A DNA stretch of 64,000 nt from Novosphingobium sp. SG751A (GTDB lineage: Bacteria; Pseudomonadota; Alphaproteobacteria; Sphingomonadales; Sphingomonadaceae). Shown one piece after another: positions 51,157-59,803 of the stretch; positions within the stretch are counted from its first letter, which is position 1, and every line of letters starts with the position of its first letter. Under the pieces are notes generated by a model. It did not search any database and was not told where the DNA came from. It was given only the letters and a program-made list of their open reading frames with translations. The position numbers and the translations under genes are program-made. Location of the stretch: positions 248,001 through 312,000 of the forward strand of contig NZ_JABGCB010000004.1 in NCBI RefSeq assembly GCF_013149295.1, written 5' to 3'.

Positions 51157-52449
51157 ATGCTGGAGGTGAATTTCGACGGACTGGTCGGCCCCAGCCACAA
51201 TTACGCGGGGCTGTCGCTGGGCAATATCGCCTCGGCCACCCATGCGGGCGCCACCTCCAGCCCGCGCGAGGCCGCGCTTCAGGGCCTTGCCAAAATGCGG
51301 CGGATGATGGGGCTGGGCTTTGCCCAAGGCCTGCTGCTGCCCCATGACCGGCCCGATGCGAACTGGCTGCGGCAATTGGGTTTTGCGGGCGATGACACAG
51401 CCGTCTGCCGCGCCGCGTGGGAGGCCCAGCCCGCCTTGCTGCGCAATGCCTTTTCCGCCTCGGCTATGTGGACCGCCAATGCCGCCACCGTCTCGCCCCG
51501 GCCCGATACGGCCGATGGGCGCATGCATATCTCGATCGCCAATCTCTCTTCCATGCCCCACCGCAGCATCGAGGCAGGCCAGACCGGGCGCCAGTTGCGC
51601 CAGCTTTTCGCGGGCCTGCCCGGTGTGGTTGTCCATGATCCCCTGCCCGCCTGTTTCGGTGATGAGGGCGCGGCCAACCACATGCGCCTGTGCCCCGGCC
51701 ATGGCGAGGCGGGGCTGGAAATCTTCGTCCATGGCGCCGGGCCGGTCAACGGCTTTCCCGCGCGCCAGCACGCTGCGGCTTCGCAGGCGCTGGTGCGGCG
51801 GCACAGGCTTTCTCCAGACCGGGCCATCCTCGCCCGACAGAGCAATGACGCGATTGCGGCGGGGGCCTTTCACAATGATGTGGTCGCGGTGGCCAATGAA
51901 ACCGTGCTGTTTACCCATGAACAGGCCTTTGCCGAGCAGGAAAGCCTTTATACGCAAATCCACCAGCTTATGCCTGAGGCCGAAATCATCGAAGTGCCCG
52001 CCAGCCTCGTCTCGCTCGACGATGCGATCCGCTCCTATCTCTTCAACTCGCAACTGGTGACGCTGGGCGATGGCGGCATGATGCTGTTGCTGCCCGAGGA
52101 AGCGCGCGCTGTTCCTTCTGTAGCGCATTGGCTGGAGGCGCTAAAGGAGGCGAATGGGCCGATTGGCCAAGTGGAATTCATGCCTCTGCGCGAATCCATG
52201 CGCAATGGCGGCGGCCCGGCCTGCCTGCGGCTGCGCGTCGTGCTGGACGAGGGCGAACTGGCCGCGCTCGATCAGCGCTTCCTGCTCGATCCGGCCAAAT
52301 GCGATGCGCTGGCCGCGCTGATCGAGCGCCACTGGCCCGAACGCATCGCGCCAGAGGACATCGGTCATCCCGAAATCTGGCGTCAATGCCAAAGCGCGCG
52401 GGCGGCCTTGCTCGACCTGCTTGGTTTTGGCCAGGAGGAACTGCTATGA
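51157..52449 (+). CDS. astB: N-succinylarginine dihydrolase
   Basis: A 430-residue AstB of the guanidine-modifying superfamily. It converts succinylarginine to succinylornithine, CO2 and two ammonia. The N-terminus EVNFDGLVGPSHNYAGLSLGN is diagnostic. NDAIAAGAFHNDVVAVANE carries the catalytic His region, and MRNGGGPACLRLRVVL ends with the reactive cysteine. Its stop overlaps the next start (ATGA). Confidence 0.95.
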   Translation: MLEVNFDGLVGPSHNYAGLSLGNIASATHAGATSSPREAALQGLAKMRRMMGLGFAQGLLLPHDRPDANWLRQLGFAGDDTAVCRAAWEAQPALLRNAFSASAMWTANAATVSPRPDTADGRMHISIANLSSMPHRSIEAGQTGRQLRQLFAGLPGVVVHDPLPACFGDEGAANHMRLCPGHGEAGLEIFVHGAGPVNGFPARQHAAASQALVRRHRLSPDRAILARQSNDAIAAGAFHNDVVAVANETVLFTHEQAFAEQESLYTQIHQLMPEAEIIEVPASLVSLDDAIRSYLFNSQLVTLGDGGMMLLLPEEARAVPSVAHWLEALKEANGPIGQVEFMPLRESMRNGGGPACLRLRVVLDEGELAALDQRFLLDPAKCDALAALIERHWPERIAPEDIGHPEIWRQCQSARAALLDLLGFGQEELL

Positions 52450-53381
52450 TCCTCCCCCGCTCCGATCAGCCCTTTATCCGCATGGCGCGGATGGAGGATC
52501 TCGACGCCTTGTTTGCGCTTGCGGGCCTGTCCGGCGGGGGCATGACCAATCTGCCGCAGGACCGCGAGGCCCTGAGCGAACGCCTGTCATGGAGCGAACG
52601 CTCGACCAACGCGCAAATCGCCGCCCCGCAGGACGAATTCTACATGCTGGTGCTGGAGGATGGCGCGGGCCGCATCATCGGCACGGCCAGCATCTTTTCG
52701 CGCGTCGGCACGCAGTGGCCCTTCTACAGCTACAAAGTGGCCCGCGTCACCCATGTGTCGCGCGGACTGGACCGAATGTTTTCCACGCAAGTTCTCCATC
52801 TGGTGAATGATTTCGACGGGGCGAGCGAGGTGGCGGGCCTGCTGCTGCATCCCGATGCGCGCGCAAAAGGTCTGGGTGCGATGCTGGCGCGCAGCCGCTT
52901 CCTCTTCATCGCCCAGCACCGCGAGCGGTTTGGCGATCAGGTGGTGGCCGAATTGCGCGGCTGGATGGACGGGCCCAACAGCCCCTTCTGGGACGCGGTG
53001 GCGGGCCCCTTCTTCGGCGGCGACATGCTGGAGGCGGACCTGTTCAACGCCATGCATGGCAATCAGTTCATCGCCGATCTGATGCCGCGCTATCCGATCT
53101 ACACCTCGATGCTGCCCGCTGATGCGCGCGCGGTGATCGGTCGTCCGCATGATAATTCGGCCCCCGCCTATCGCCTGCTGCTGGCCGAGGATTTCCTCGA
53201 CGACGGCTATTGCGACATTTTCGACGCAGGGCCCACCGTCCATGCCCGCACCGACCATATACGCACCATCCGCGAATGCGAAGTGATAGACCCGGCCGTG
53301 CCCATCCGCGCCACAAAGGGCCCCCACCGCCTGTACGCGGCGGGCCTTTTGCGCGATTTCCGCGTGTGGAAGGAGGACTGA
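52446..53381 (+). CDS. Arginine N-succinyltransferase subunit (AstA paralogue 2)
   Basis: A 311-residue homologue of the first AstA with the same landmarks: SGGGMTNLPQDRE, GLLLHPDARAKGLGAMLARSRFLFIA, ELRGWMDGPNSPFWDAVAGPFF, and FIADLMPRYPIYTSMLP. The two copies differ throughout, so they are not a recent duplication. In Pseudomonas aeruginosa two such subunits (AruF and AruG) form the enzyme, and the same is likely here. Start and stop fit the tightly packed operon. Confidence 0.9.
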   Translation: MILPRSDQPFIRMARMEDLDALFALAGLSGGGMTNLPQDREALSERLSWSERSTNAQIAAPQDEFYMLVLEDGAGRIIGTASIFSRVGTQWPFYSYKVARVTHVSRGLDRMFSTQVLHLVNDFDGASEVAGLLLHPDARAKGLGAMLARSRFLFIAQHRERFGDQVVAELRGWMDGPNSPFWDAVAGPFFGGDMLEADLFNAMHGNQFIADLMPRYPIYTSMLPADARAVIGRPHDNSAPAYRLLLAEDFLDDGYCDIFDAGPTVHARTDHIRTIRECEVIDPAVPIRATKGPHRLYAAGLLRDFRVWKED

Positions 53382-53382
53382 A

Positions 53383-54786
53383 ATGATCCTGCAATCCTAT
53401 GATCCGGCCAGCGGCGAGGTCGTCTGGGAGGGCGCGGTCGATGGCCCCGCGCAATGCCACGCCGCGTTGAAGCGCGCCCGCGCCGCAGCCCCGCTCTGGG
53501 CGCGAACGCCGCTGGAGGAACGTCTGGCCATCGCCCGCCGCTTCGCCGCCCTGCTCAAGGAAGGGCTGGAACCCTTGGCCCGCCTGATCTCGCGCGAGAC
53601 GGGCAAGCAATTGTGGGAGAGCCGGGGCGAGGTCAACGCCATGATCGGCAAGGTGGAGATTTCCATCGCCGCACAGGCCGAGCGAGCAGGAACGCGCGAA
53701 CAGGCTATGCCCTTTGGCCGCTCGGTGCTGCGCCATCGGCCGCATGGGGTGATGGCGGTGCTGGGGCCGTATAATTTCCCCGGCCATCTGCCCAATGGTC
53801 ATATCGTGCCCGCGCTGATCGCGGGCAATGTGGTGGTGTTCAAACCATCGGAGGAAACCCCGGCGGTAGGCGCGCATGTGGCGGCGCTCTGGGCGCAGGC
53901 GGGCCTGCCCGATGGCGTGTTCCAGATCGTGCAGGGCAGGCGTGAGACGGGCGCGGCGCTGATCGCGGGCGATATTGACGGCCTGCTTTTCACCGGATCG
54001 GCGCAGGCGGGGCGCGCCTTCCGGCATGCCTTTGCCGACAGGCCGCATGTCATTCTGGCGCTGGAACTGGGCGGCAACAATCCGCTGGTGGGATGGGACG
54101 GCGATCCCGAGGCCGTCGCCTCGCTGGTCAGCCATTCGGCCTTTATCACTACGGGCCAGCGCTGCTCCTGCGCGCGCCGCCTGATCCTGCCGACCGGGGC
54201 CGAAGGGGACAGGATGCTGGACGCCGTGCTGGCGCAGGCGGCGATGCTGCCGCTGGGCGCATGGGACGAGGGCGAAGGCTTTATGGGCCCTCTGATTTCA
54301 GCGCAGGGGGCGGACCGGACCCGACGGGCGGTGGACGCTTTGGCAGGTTCAGGCGCGCGGATATTGCTGCCCGCCACCGCTCCGCGCGATGGTAACCAAG
54401 CATTCATGGGCGCCTCCGTGCTCGACGTGACCGGGATCGCCGCGCCTGATGAGGAGATATTTGCGCCTGTTTTGCAGGTGATCCGGGTGGCCGATTTCGA
54501 CGCCGCCATCGCGGCGGCCAACAACACCGCCTTCGGCCTGTCGGCAGGGCTGATCGCGCAGGACCCGGCGCTGTGGGATCGCTTTGCCGCGCAAATCCGC
54601 GCGGGCGTGGTCAATTGGAACCGCCCGACCACGGGAGCAGCCTCGGCCATGCCCTTTGGCGGATTGGGGGAATCGGGCAACCACCGCCCCAGCGCCGCCT
54701 ATGCCGCCGATTACTGCGCCTTTCCCGTCGCCAGTTTCGAAGCGCCGCGCATCGAGAGCCTGCCTATTCCGGGTCTGATGCCATGA
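53383..54786 (+). CDS. astD: N-succinylglutamate 5-semialdehyde dehydrogenase
   Basis: A 467-residue NAD-dependent aldehyde dehydrogenase. It oxidises succinylglutamate semialdehyde to succinylglutamate. It shows GPYNFPGHLPNGHIVPALIAGN and FKPSEETP, the cofactor loop FTGSAQAGRAF, the general-base Glu in LELGGNNPL, and the catalytic Cys in GQRCSCARR (typical of AstD). An AGGAGG site precedes the ATG. Its stop overlaps the next start. Confidence 0.95.
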   Translation: MILQSYDPASGEVVWEGAVDGPAQCHAALKRARAAAPLWARTPLEERLAIARRFAALLKEGLEPLARLISRETGKQLWESRGEVNAMIGKVEISIAAQAERAGTREQAMPFGRSVLRHRPHGVMAVLGPYNFPGHLPNGHIVPALIAGNVVVFKPSEETPAVGAHVAALWAQAGLPDGVFQIVQGRRETGAALIAGDIDGLLFTGSAQAGRAFRHAFADRPHVILALELGGNNPLVGWDGDPEAVASLVSHSAFITTGQRCSCARRLILPTGAEGDRMLDAVLAQAAMLPLGAWDEGEGFMGPLISAQGADRTRRAVDALAGSGARILLPATAPRDGNQAFMGASVLDVTGIAAPDEEIFAPVLQVIRVADFDAAIAAANNTAFGLSAGLIAQDPALWDRFAAQIRAGVVNWNRPTTGAASAMPFGGLGESGNHRPSAAYAADYCAFPVASFEAPRIESLPIPGLMP

Positions 54787-55997
54787 CGCCGACCGAAAGG
54801 ACCGTCGTGGAGCAGGCCAAGGCCGCGCCCATGCTCGATCAGGTCCTGCGTTGGGCGGCGATCAACAGCGGCAGCGGCAATCTGGCGGGCCTTGCTGCGA
54901 TGGCGAGCGAACTGGCCGATGCCTGCGCGCCGTTGCCCGGACAGATCGCCTTGCTCGATCCTGCGCCCGTCACAAGGATCGACGCGCAGGGGCATGAACG
55001 CGAGGTGACGCATGGCCGCAACCTACTGCTGACCGTGCGTCCAACGGCCCCGGTCCAGATCCTGCTGACGGGCCATATGGACACCGTCTTTGATGCCGAG
55101 CATCCGTTTCAGTCCTGCCAATGGCTTTCGCCCGGTGTGCTGAACGGGCGCGTCCTCAACGGTCCGGGCGTGGCCGATATGAAGGGAGGTCTCGCCGTCA
55201 TGATCGCCGCCCTGCGCGCCTTTGAAACCTCACCCGAATGCGAAAGGCTCGGCTATCAGGTCGTGTTCAACAGCGATGAGGAGGTCGGCTCGCCCGGATC
55301 AGCGGCGCTGCTGGCGCGGGCGGCGGCGGGCAAGCTGGCAGGGCTCACCTATGAACCCTCCACCCTGCCCGATGGCACGCTGGCCGCAGCAAGGCCGGGC
55401 AGCGGGAATTTCTCGATTATCATAACCGGGCGCAGCGCCCATGCCGGACGCAACCCGCAGGATGGGCGCAACGCCGTGGTGGCCGCCGCCGATCTGGCGC
55501 TGCGGCTGAGCGCGCTGATTAGCCCCGGCCTGTCGGTCAATTGCGCGCGGATCGAGGGGGGCGGGCCGAACAATGTCGTGCCCGATCATGCGGTGCTGCG
55601 CGTCAACATCCGCCCGCGCACGCGGCTGGACGAGGCATTGGCCAGCGAAGCGCTTGACCGCATCATGGCCCAGGTGGCCGCCGCGCATGATCTGCATATC
55701 CACCGCCATGGTGGCTTTGCCCGCCCGCCAAAGCCGATCAATGCGCAGGGGCAAAAGCTGCTCGAACTGGTATGCGCCTGCGGGCAGATGCTGGGGCAGG
55801 AGATCGGCTGGAAGGACAGCGGCGGAGTCTGCGATGGCAACAATATCGCGGCCTGCGGCGTGCCGGTGGTCGATACGATGGGCGTGCGCGGGGGCGCGAT
55901 CCACTCGCCCGACGAATATCTGATTACCGACAGTCTGGGCGAGCGGGCCGCCTTGAGCGCGCTCCTGCTCTGCCGCCTCGCACGCGATGGGGTCTAG
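54783..55997 (+). CDS. M20-family metallohydrolase, probable succinylglutamate desuccinylase
   Basis: A 404-residue zinc hydrolase of the M20 (ArgE/DapE/carboxypeptidase G2) family. Metal and catalytic motifs are GHMDTVF (His and catalytic Asp), GPGVADMKGG (bridging Asp), SDEEVGSPG (catalytic Glu pair) and the C-terminal IHSPDEY His. The dimerisation lid is seen around GRSAHAGRNPQDGRNAV. The standard last enzyme of the pathway, AstE, belongs to a different fold (M14-like). This gene takes its place at the operon end, so it probably removes succinate from succinylglutamate. The start is set by the ATGA overlap with astD. Confidence 0.85.
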   Translation: MTPTERTVVEQAKAAPMLDQVLRWAAINSGSGNLAGLAAMASELADACAPLPGQIALLDPAPVTRIDAQGHEREVTHGRNLLLTVRPTAPVQILLTGHMDTVFDAEHPFQSCQWLSPGVLNGRVLNGPGVADMKGGLAVMIAALRAFETSPECERLGYQVVFNSDEEVGSPGSAALLARAAAGKLAGLTYEPSTLPDGTLAAARPGSGNFSIIITGRSAHAGRNPQDGRNAVVAAADLALRLSALISPGLSVNCARIEGGGPNNVVPDHAVLRVNIRPRTRLDEALASEALDRIMAQVAAAHDLHIHRHGGFARPPKPINAQGQKLLELVCACGQMLGQEIGWKDSGGVCDGNNIAACGVPVVDTMGVRGGAIHSPDEYLITDSLGERAALSALLLCRLARDGV

Positions 55998-57235
55998 GGC
56001 CGATCCGCCATCGCGGCATAGAGCGCAAAGGGGTCCAGCACCGCACGCCCCAACGCCGCCTCGAAGGCGGCCTGTGCCCCCTGCTCGCCATAGGCCTCGT
56101 GCTGCTGCGCGCCCAGATTGGACTGAAAAATCCCCGCCGCGCTGACCGGCAGGAAATCCTCATAGGTCAACGGTTCGAGCGTGATCGTGCCATTGGGGGC
56201 TGTTAGGCGGCGGGCATAGATCAGCTCCCGCTCCACCAACGTCTCCAGATCATCGGGAAAATCCGCGAAGGCCTGCGCCAGCCTTTGCTCATAGGGCAAG
56301 TCCGCAGGGCCCGCCTGCACCTGCGCCAGCAAGCGGTCATAGAGCGCGCGGCCCTTGGGGGTCAGCGCCGCCCCGCGCTGCTCGATCTCGCCAAAGCGGG
56401 CGGTGTGGCGACCCGGAGCGCCCTCATCCCCGGCAAAGCGCACGCTTTCGGTCAAAGCCTTAAAGCTGGTCTGGCGCAGGAGGATCGGGATCGCGCGCGG
56501 TGGCGGCCCCTCGATCACCTCCTTGATATCCAGCCCCTGCGCCAGCATAGCGGCCTGTGCGGCATCAATGTCCAACGTGCGCGGGGTCAGATGGTTGATA
56601 TGCGGCCCGCGAAAAGCCACCACATCGGCCACCAGACGATGGCTGGCCACCAGCCGGTCATAGGTCACTCGGTCCACCAGCGTATCCTCGTGCCAGCGGA
56701 AGGTTTCGAGCAGGCCCGCCACGAAGGCATCTGCATCGGCCTCATCCAGCCCCCCTTGCGCCTCATGCCGCTCGGCCAGTGCCAGCACTTCAGGGCGAAA
56801 GATCTGCCGCGCCGCCAGCAGCGCGGATGCCTCACGCCGCAGATCAGGATCGGCGATCAGTTCCAGCCGGAGCAGCGAGCAGAACACCCGAAACGGGTTA
56901 CGGGCCAGCGCTTCTTCCGTAACCGGGCGAAAGGCGGTCGAATGCACCGGCACCCCCGCCGGGGCCAGATCGTAATAGCCCACCGGTTCCATGCCCATCA
57001 CCGCAAAGGCCCGCCCCATCATCGCCAGTTCGGCGGCGGTCCCCACACGGATCGCGCCATGCCTTTCGATCTCCACGCGCGCAGGGGCGGCGCCCGCCGG
57101 GGCAACGCGGGCATTGACCTTCGCCACGATGGCCAGCAAATCGCCATAGAGCGGAACCTCAGCGCGATACATGGCGGAAAGCGCCGCGCAGAAACGGTCG
57201 CGAATGGTGCTGGCATCGACAAGCCCGGTCGTCAT
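55994..57235 (-). CDS. DUF1338 2-oxoadipate dioxygenase/decarboxylase (HglS/YdcJ family)
   Basis: A 413-residue DUF1338 protein. Characterised members (HglS) are Fe(II) enzymes that convert 2-oxoadipate to D-2-hydroxyglutarate in lysine catabolism. Likely metal-binding histidines are in GVPVHSTAFRPV (His98) and FRGPHINHLTPRTLDID. The C-terminal LTYEDFLPVSAAGIFQSNLG is also conserved in the family. It is convergent with the ast operon (stop codons overlap by 4 nt) and is followed upstream by the decarboxylase gene on the same strand (44-nt gap), with which it may form an operon. Confidence 0.87.
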   Translation of the reverse strand: MTTGLVDASTIRDRFCAALSAMYRAEVPLYGDLLAIVAKVNARVAPAGAAPARVEIERHGAIRVGTAAELAMMGRAFAVMGMEPVGYYDLAPAGVPVHSTAFRPVTEEALARNPFRVFCSLLRLELIADPDLRREASALLAARQIFRPEVLALAERHEAQGGLDEADADAFVAGLLETFRWHEDTLVDRVTYDRLVASHRLVADVVAFRGPHINHLTPRTLDIDAAQAAMLAQGLDIKEVIEGPPPRAIPILLRQTSFKALTESVRFAGDEGAPGRHTARFGEIEQRGAALTPKGRALYDRLLAQVQAGPADLPYEQRLAQAFADFPDDLETLVERELIYARRLTAPNGTITLEPLTYEDFLPVSAAGIFQSNLGAQQHEAYGEQGAQAAFEAALGRAVLDPFALYAAMADRP

Positions 57236-57279
57236 ATTTCATCTCTCCACAGGCGCGGCGACCCTATACCATGCCGCCA

Positions 57280-58839
57280 TCATTCGATCACCACTTCAAC
57301 CAGCGTAGGCGCCGCAGAAGCCAGTGACCAGTTCAGCGCCGCATCGAGATCCTCCGCCCGCTCGACGCGCTGAGCGTTAACTCCCTGCCCCGCCGCGATC
57401 TGCACGAAATCGAGGCCCGCCAGATCGGTCCCCTCGACGGTTTGCATGCCGAACAATCGCCCAAACCCGCGCAGGGCGTCATAGCGGCGGTTGTTGAGAA
57501 TGATGAAACTGACCGGCGTGCCCAGTTTCGCGGCGCTCCAAAGGGCCTGAATCGCATACATGGCCGATCCGTCGCCGATCAGGGCAATCACCTTTTCATC
57601 GGGCCGTGCCAGCGCCATACCCACCGCCGCAGGCAGCCCATGGCCCAGCCCGCCGCTGGCGCAGGTGTAGAAGCCATCGGGACGCGTGATCGGCAGATGG
57701 TCGTGCATAGGGCCGCGCGCGGTGGGCGCTTCCTCAACAATCACACCGCGCGCGGGGCGCAAGGCCGCAATGCGCGAGAGCAGCCAGCGGTCGGTGATGG
57801 CCCCGCCGCCGGGCGCGGCCGGTTCGGGCCGGATCAAGGCGGGGGGCATCGCACGCTGCGGCGCGGGCGCGGACAGCAGCGCAGCGATGGCATGGCCCGC
57901 ATGGGCCACGATGGACAGATCGCAGGGCGCCCAACTGGCTTGCCCCGGATGATCGGCGATGAAAATGGTGGTAGCGCCGGGCGGCAGATGCGGCCCCTCG
58001 CCCTCGACATGATAGAGGCTGAGCGGACCGCCGATGGCGAGGATGACATCATGATTGCCAAGCGCTGCGACGATGGCCTCGCGCCTTGGATCCAGGAAGC
58101 CTGCGAAAAGGCGATGGTCCTCGGGAAAGCTGCAACGCGCGCTGAAAGGGGCGACATAGACAGCAGTCTGATGCTTTTCAGCCAGCGCCACGGCCCCATC
58201 CCATGCCCCATCGCGCGCCACCCCAGCGCCCAAAACCAGCGCCGGGCGCCGCGCGCGCGCCAGCAAAGCGGCAGCCTCGGCCAGCAGCGCAGGATCGCCG
58301 GGATTGGCCGCTCCGGCGCGAGGGGGTACCATGGGATAGCAATCACGTTCCCAATCATCGATGGGAATGGAAACGAAGGTGGGCCCGCGCGGCGGCTGCA
58401 TCGCCACGATCCACGCGCGCGCAATGGCGGCGGGAACATCCTGCGCGCGGGCCGGTTCGACCGCCCATTTAACGAAAGGGCGGGGAAATTCGGTGGCCCC
58501 TTCGGCATAGAGGAAAGGTTCGAAGGGCAGGATCGAGCGCGCCTGTTGACCGGCGGTAACGACCAGCGGCGTCTGGTTGCGAAAGGCGGTGAACAAATTG
58601 CCCAGCGCATGGCCCGTCCCCGCGCTGGAATGCAGGTTGACCAGCGCCGCGCGACCTGTCCCTTGCGCATAGCCATCGGCCATGGCCATCACCACGCTTT
58701 CCTGAAGCCCCAGCACATAACGGAAATCATCGGGAAAATCGCGGAACATCGGCAATTCGGTGCTGCCCGGATTGCCAAAGATCGTGGTCATGCCCAATTG
58801 GCGCAACAGCGCCTGCGTGGCCTCGCGAACCGTGGTCAT
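57280..58839 (-). CDS. mdlC: Benzoylformate decarboxylase (ThDP enzyme)
   Basis: A 519-residue thiamine-diphosphate enzyme that matches benzoylformate decarboxylase at all key positions. These are Ser26 (FGNPGSTELP), Glu47 (VLGLQES), His70 (NLHSSAGTGHALG) and His277 (GGPLSLYHVEG, counterpart of His281). The ThDP motif GDGSAMYAIQALWSAAKLGTPVSFIILNN is present. It decarboxylates phenylglyoxylate to benzaldehyde; other aryl 2-oxo acids are possible. The start has GGAGAGGG 5 nt upstream; the frame is open 48 codons further. No mandelate dehydrogenase is next to it. Confidence 0.9.
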   Translation of the reverse strand: MTTVREATQALLRQLGMTTIFGNPGSTELPMFRDFPDDFRYVLGLQESVVMAMADGYAQGTGRAALVNLHSSAGTGHALGNLFTAFRNQTPLVVTAGQQARSILPFEPFLYAEGATEFPRPFVKWAVEPARAQDVPAAIARAWIVAMQPPRGPTFVSIPIDDWERDCYPMVPPRAGAANPGDPALLAEAAALLARARRPALVLGAGVARDGAWDGAVALAEKHQTAVYVAPFSARCSFPEDHRLFAGFLDPRREAIVAALGNHDVILAIGGPLSLYHVEGEGPHLPPGATTIFIADHPGQASWAPCDLSIVAHAGHAIAALLSAPAPQRAMPPALIRPEPAAPGGGAITDRWLLSRIAALRPARGVIVEEAPTARGPMHDHLPITRPDGFYTCASGGLGHGLPAAVGMALARPDEKVIALIGDGSAMYAIQALWSAAKLGTPVSFIILNNRRYDALRGFGRLFGMQTVEGTDLAGLDFVQIAAGQGVNAQRVERAEDLDAALNWSLASAAPTLVEVVIE

Positions 58840-59254
58840 CTGCCCTCTCCTTTGGCCGCGATGGTGGCGCAAAACAGCGGCGGAGGCCACGGGAAACGCG
58901 GGCATATTGCGCAAAAGTCGTAATGGGCAAGGCCCATCATGAGGAACATCCGCGCAGATCAATAAATGCGCGAAGATGAACAAATGTTCATTTAAGAAAT
59001 TAGGGGTGGTTCACAATACAGGCGACTTCGTCTTCATGGCCGTCAAATAAAATTTTCTAAATTTCATGATTATTTCAATCATGAATAACGGTTAATCGGC
59101 AGAAATGCCGGATTTTGGCCATTTGGCCCATGGCGAAGTTACATTCGTGCAACATTCGCAGACGCCGCGCTCTCTGGCGCGATGCGTCGCTTGAGCCGCA
59201 AAGGCGCGGCCGATAGGCACACTTCACGCAACACATTCAAACTACGAGGATATT
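58840..59254. promoter_or_regulatory. A/T-rich divergent promoter region with two inverted repeats
   Basis: This 415-nt gene-free stretch lies between the divergent decarboxylase and barrel-protein genes. It holds TGAACA-AA-TGTTCA (58977-58990), nearer the decarboxylase, and a 9-bp perfect inverted repeat TTCATGATT-N5-AATCATGAA (59063-59085), nearer the barrel gene. Both look like regulator sites. I see no RNA gene or reading frame of interest. Confidence 0.5.
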
Positions 59255-59800
59255 ATGAAAGCTCTTGCTTCAGCCGTTCTGGCAGCGGCCGCCCTTGCTG
59301 CGGCCCCGGCCCATGCCGAGGCCGCCCGCGGCCCCCGCGTCGAGGCCAAGATCGGCTATGATTCCACCTCGGTCGGCTTTTTCGGCTGGAGCATTTCCCG
59401 GTCGGGCTTCACCTATGGCGGCGAAATCGGCTATGACCTCCCGGTGAGCAAGAACGTCTCGCTCGGCGCCGATGCCGAAGTGACCGGCGTCACGACCGAG
59501 TATCACAACGCCCAATATACGCTGAAATTTGGCCGTGACCTTTATGCAGGCGGCCGCATCACGCTTTCGGCCGCCCGCAATGTCAACCTCTACGCCAAGG
59601 TCGGCTATGCCAATGCCCGCAGCATCGAAACGCTCGGGCCGCTGCGCGCTTCGGGCAACGGCGATGGCGTGCGTGCCGGGGTTGGCGCGCAATATCTGTT
59701 CAACCGCAATGTCTATGCCAGCGTTGAATATCGCTATTCCAATTTTCAGGACAACGTTTCGCGCAATCAGGTCCTGACGGGTCTGGGCTACCGCTTCTGA
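59255..59800 (+). CDS. Outer-membrane beta-barrel protein (opacity/OmpW-like size)
   Basis: A 181-residue protein. The signal peptide MKALASAVLAAAALAAAPAHA is followed by about eight amphipathic strands, several ending in aromatic residues, and the terminal strand QVLTGLGYRF with the required C-terminal Phe. Size and pattern fit the small 8-stranded opacity/OmpA-like barrels. The exact role is unknown; a structural or adhesion role is typical. A long, A/T-rich leader of over 150 nt with an inverted repeat precedes it. Confidence 0.85.
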   Translation: MKALASAVLAAAALAAAPAHAEAARGPRVEAKIGYDSTSVGFFGWSISRSGFTYGGEIGYDLPVSKNVSLGADAEVTGVTTEYHNAQYTLKFGRDLYAGGRITLSAARNVNLYAKVGYANARSIETLGPLRASGNGDGVRAGVGAQYLFNRNVYASVEYRYSNFQDNVSRNQVLTGLGYRF

Positions 59801-59803
59801 TAA

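Noticed and set aside
49885..52128. Minus-strand open frame of about 750 codons across astA and astB
   Set aside because: It spans an intergenic region and two confirmed enzymes; no domain can be recognised in it.
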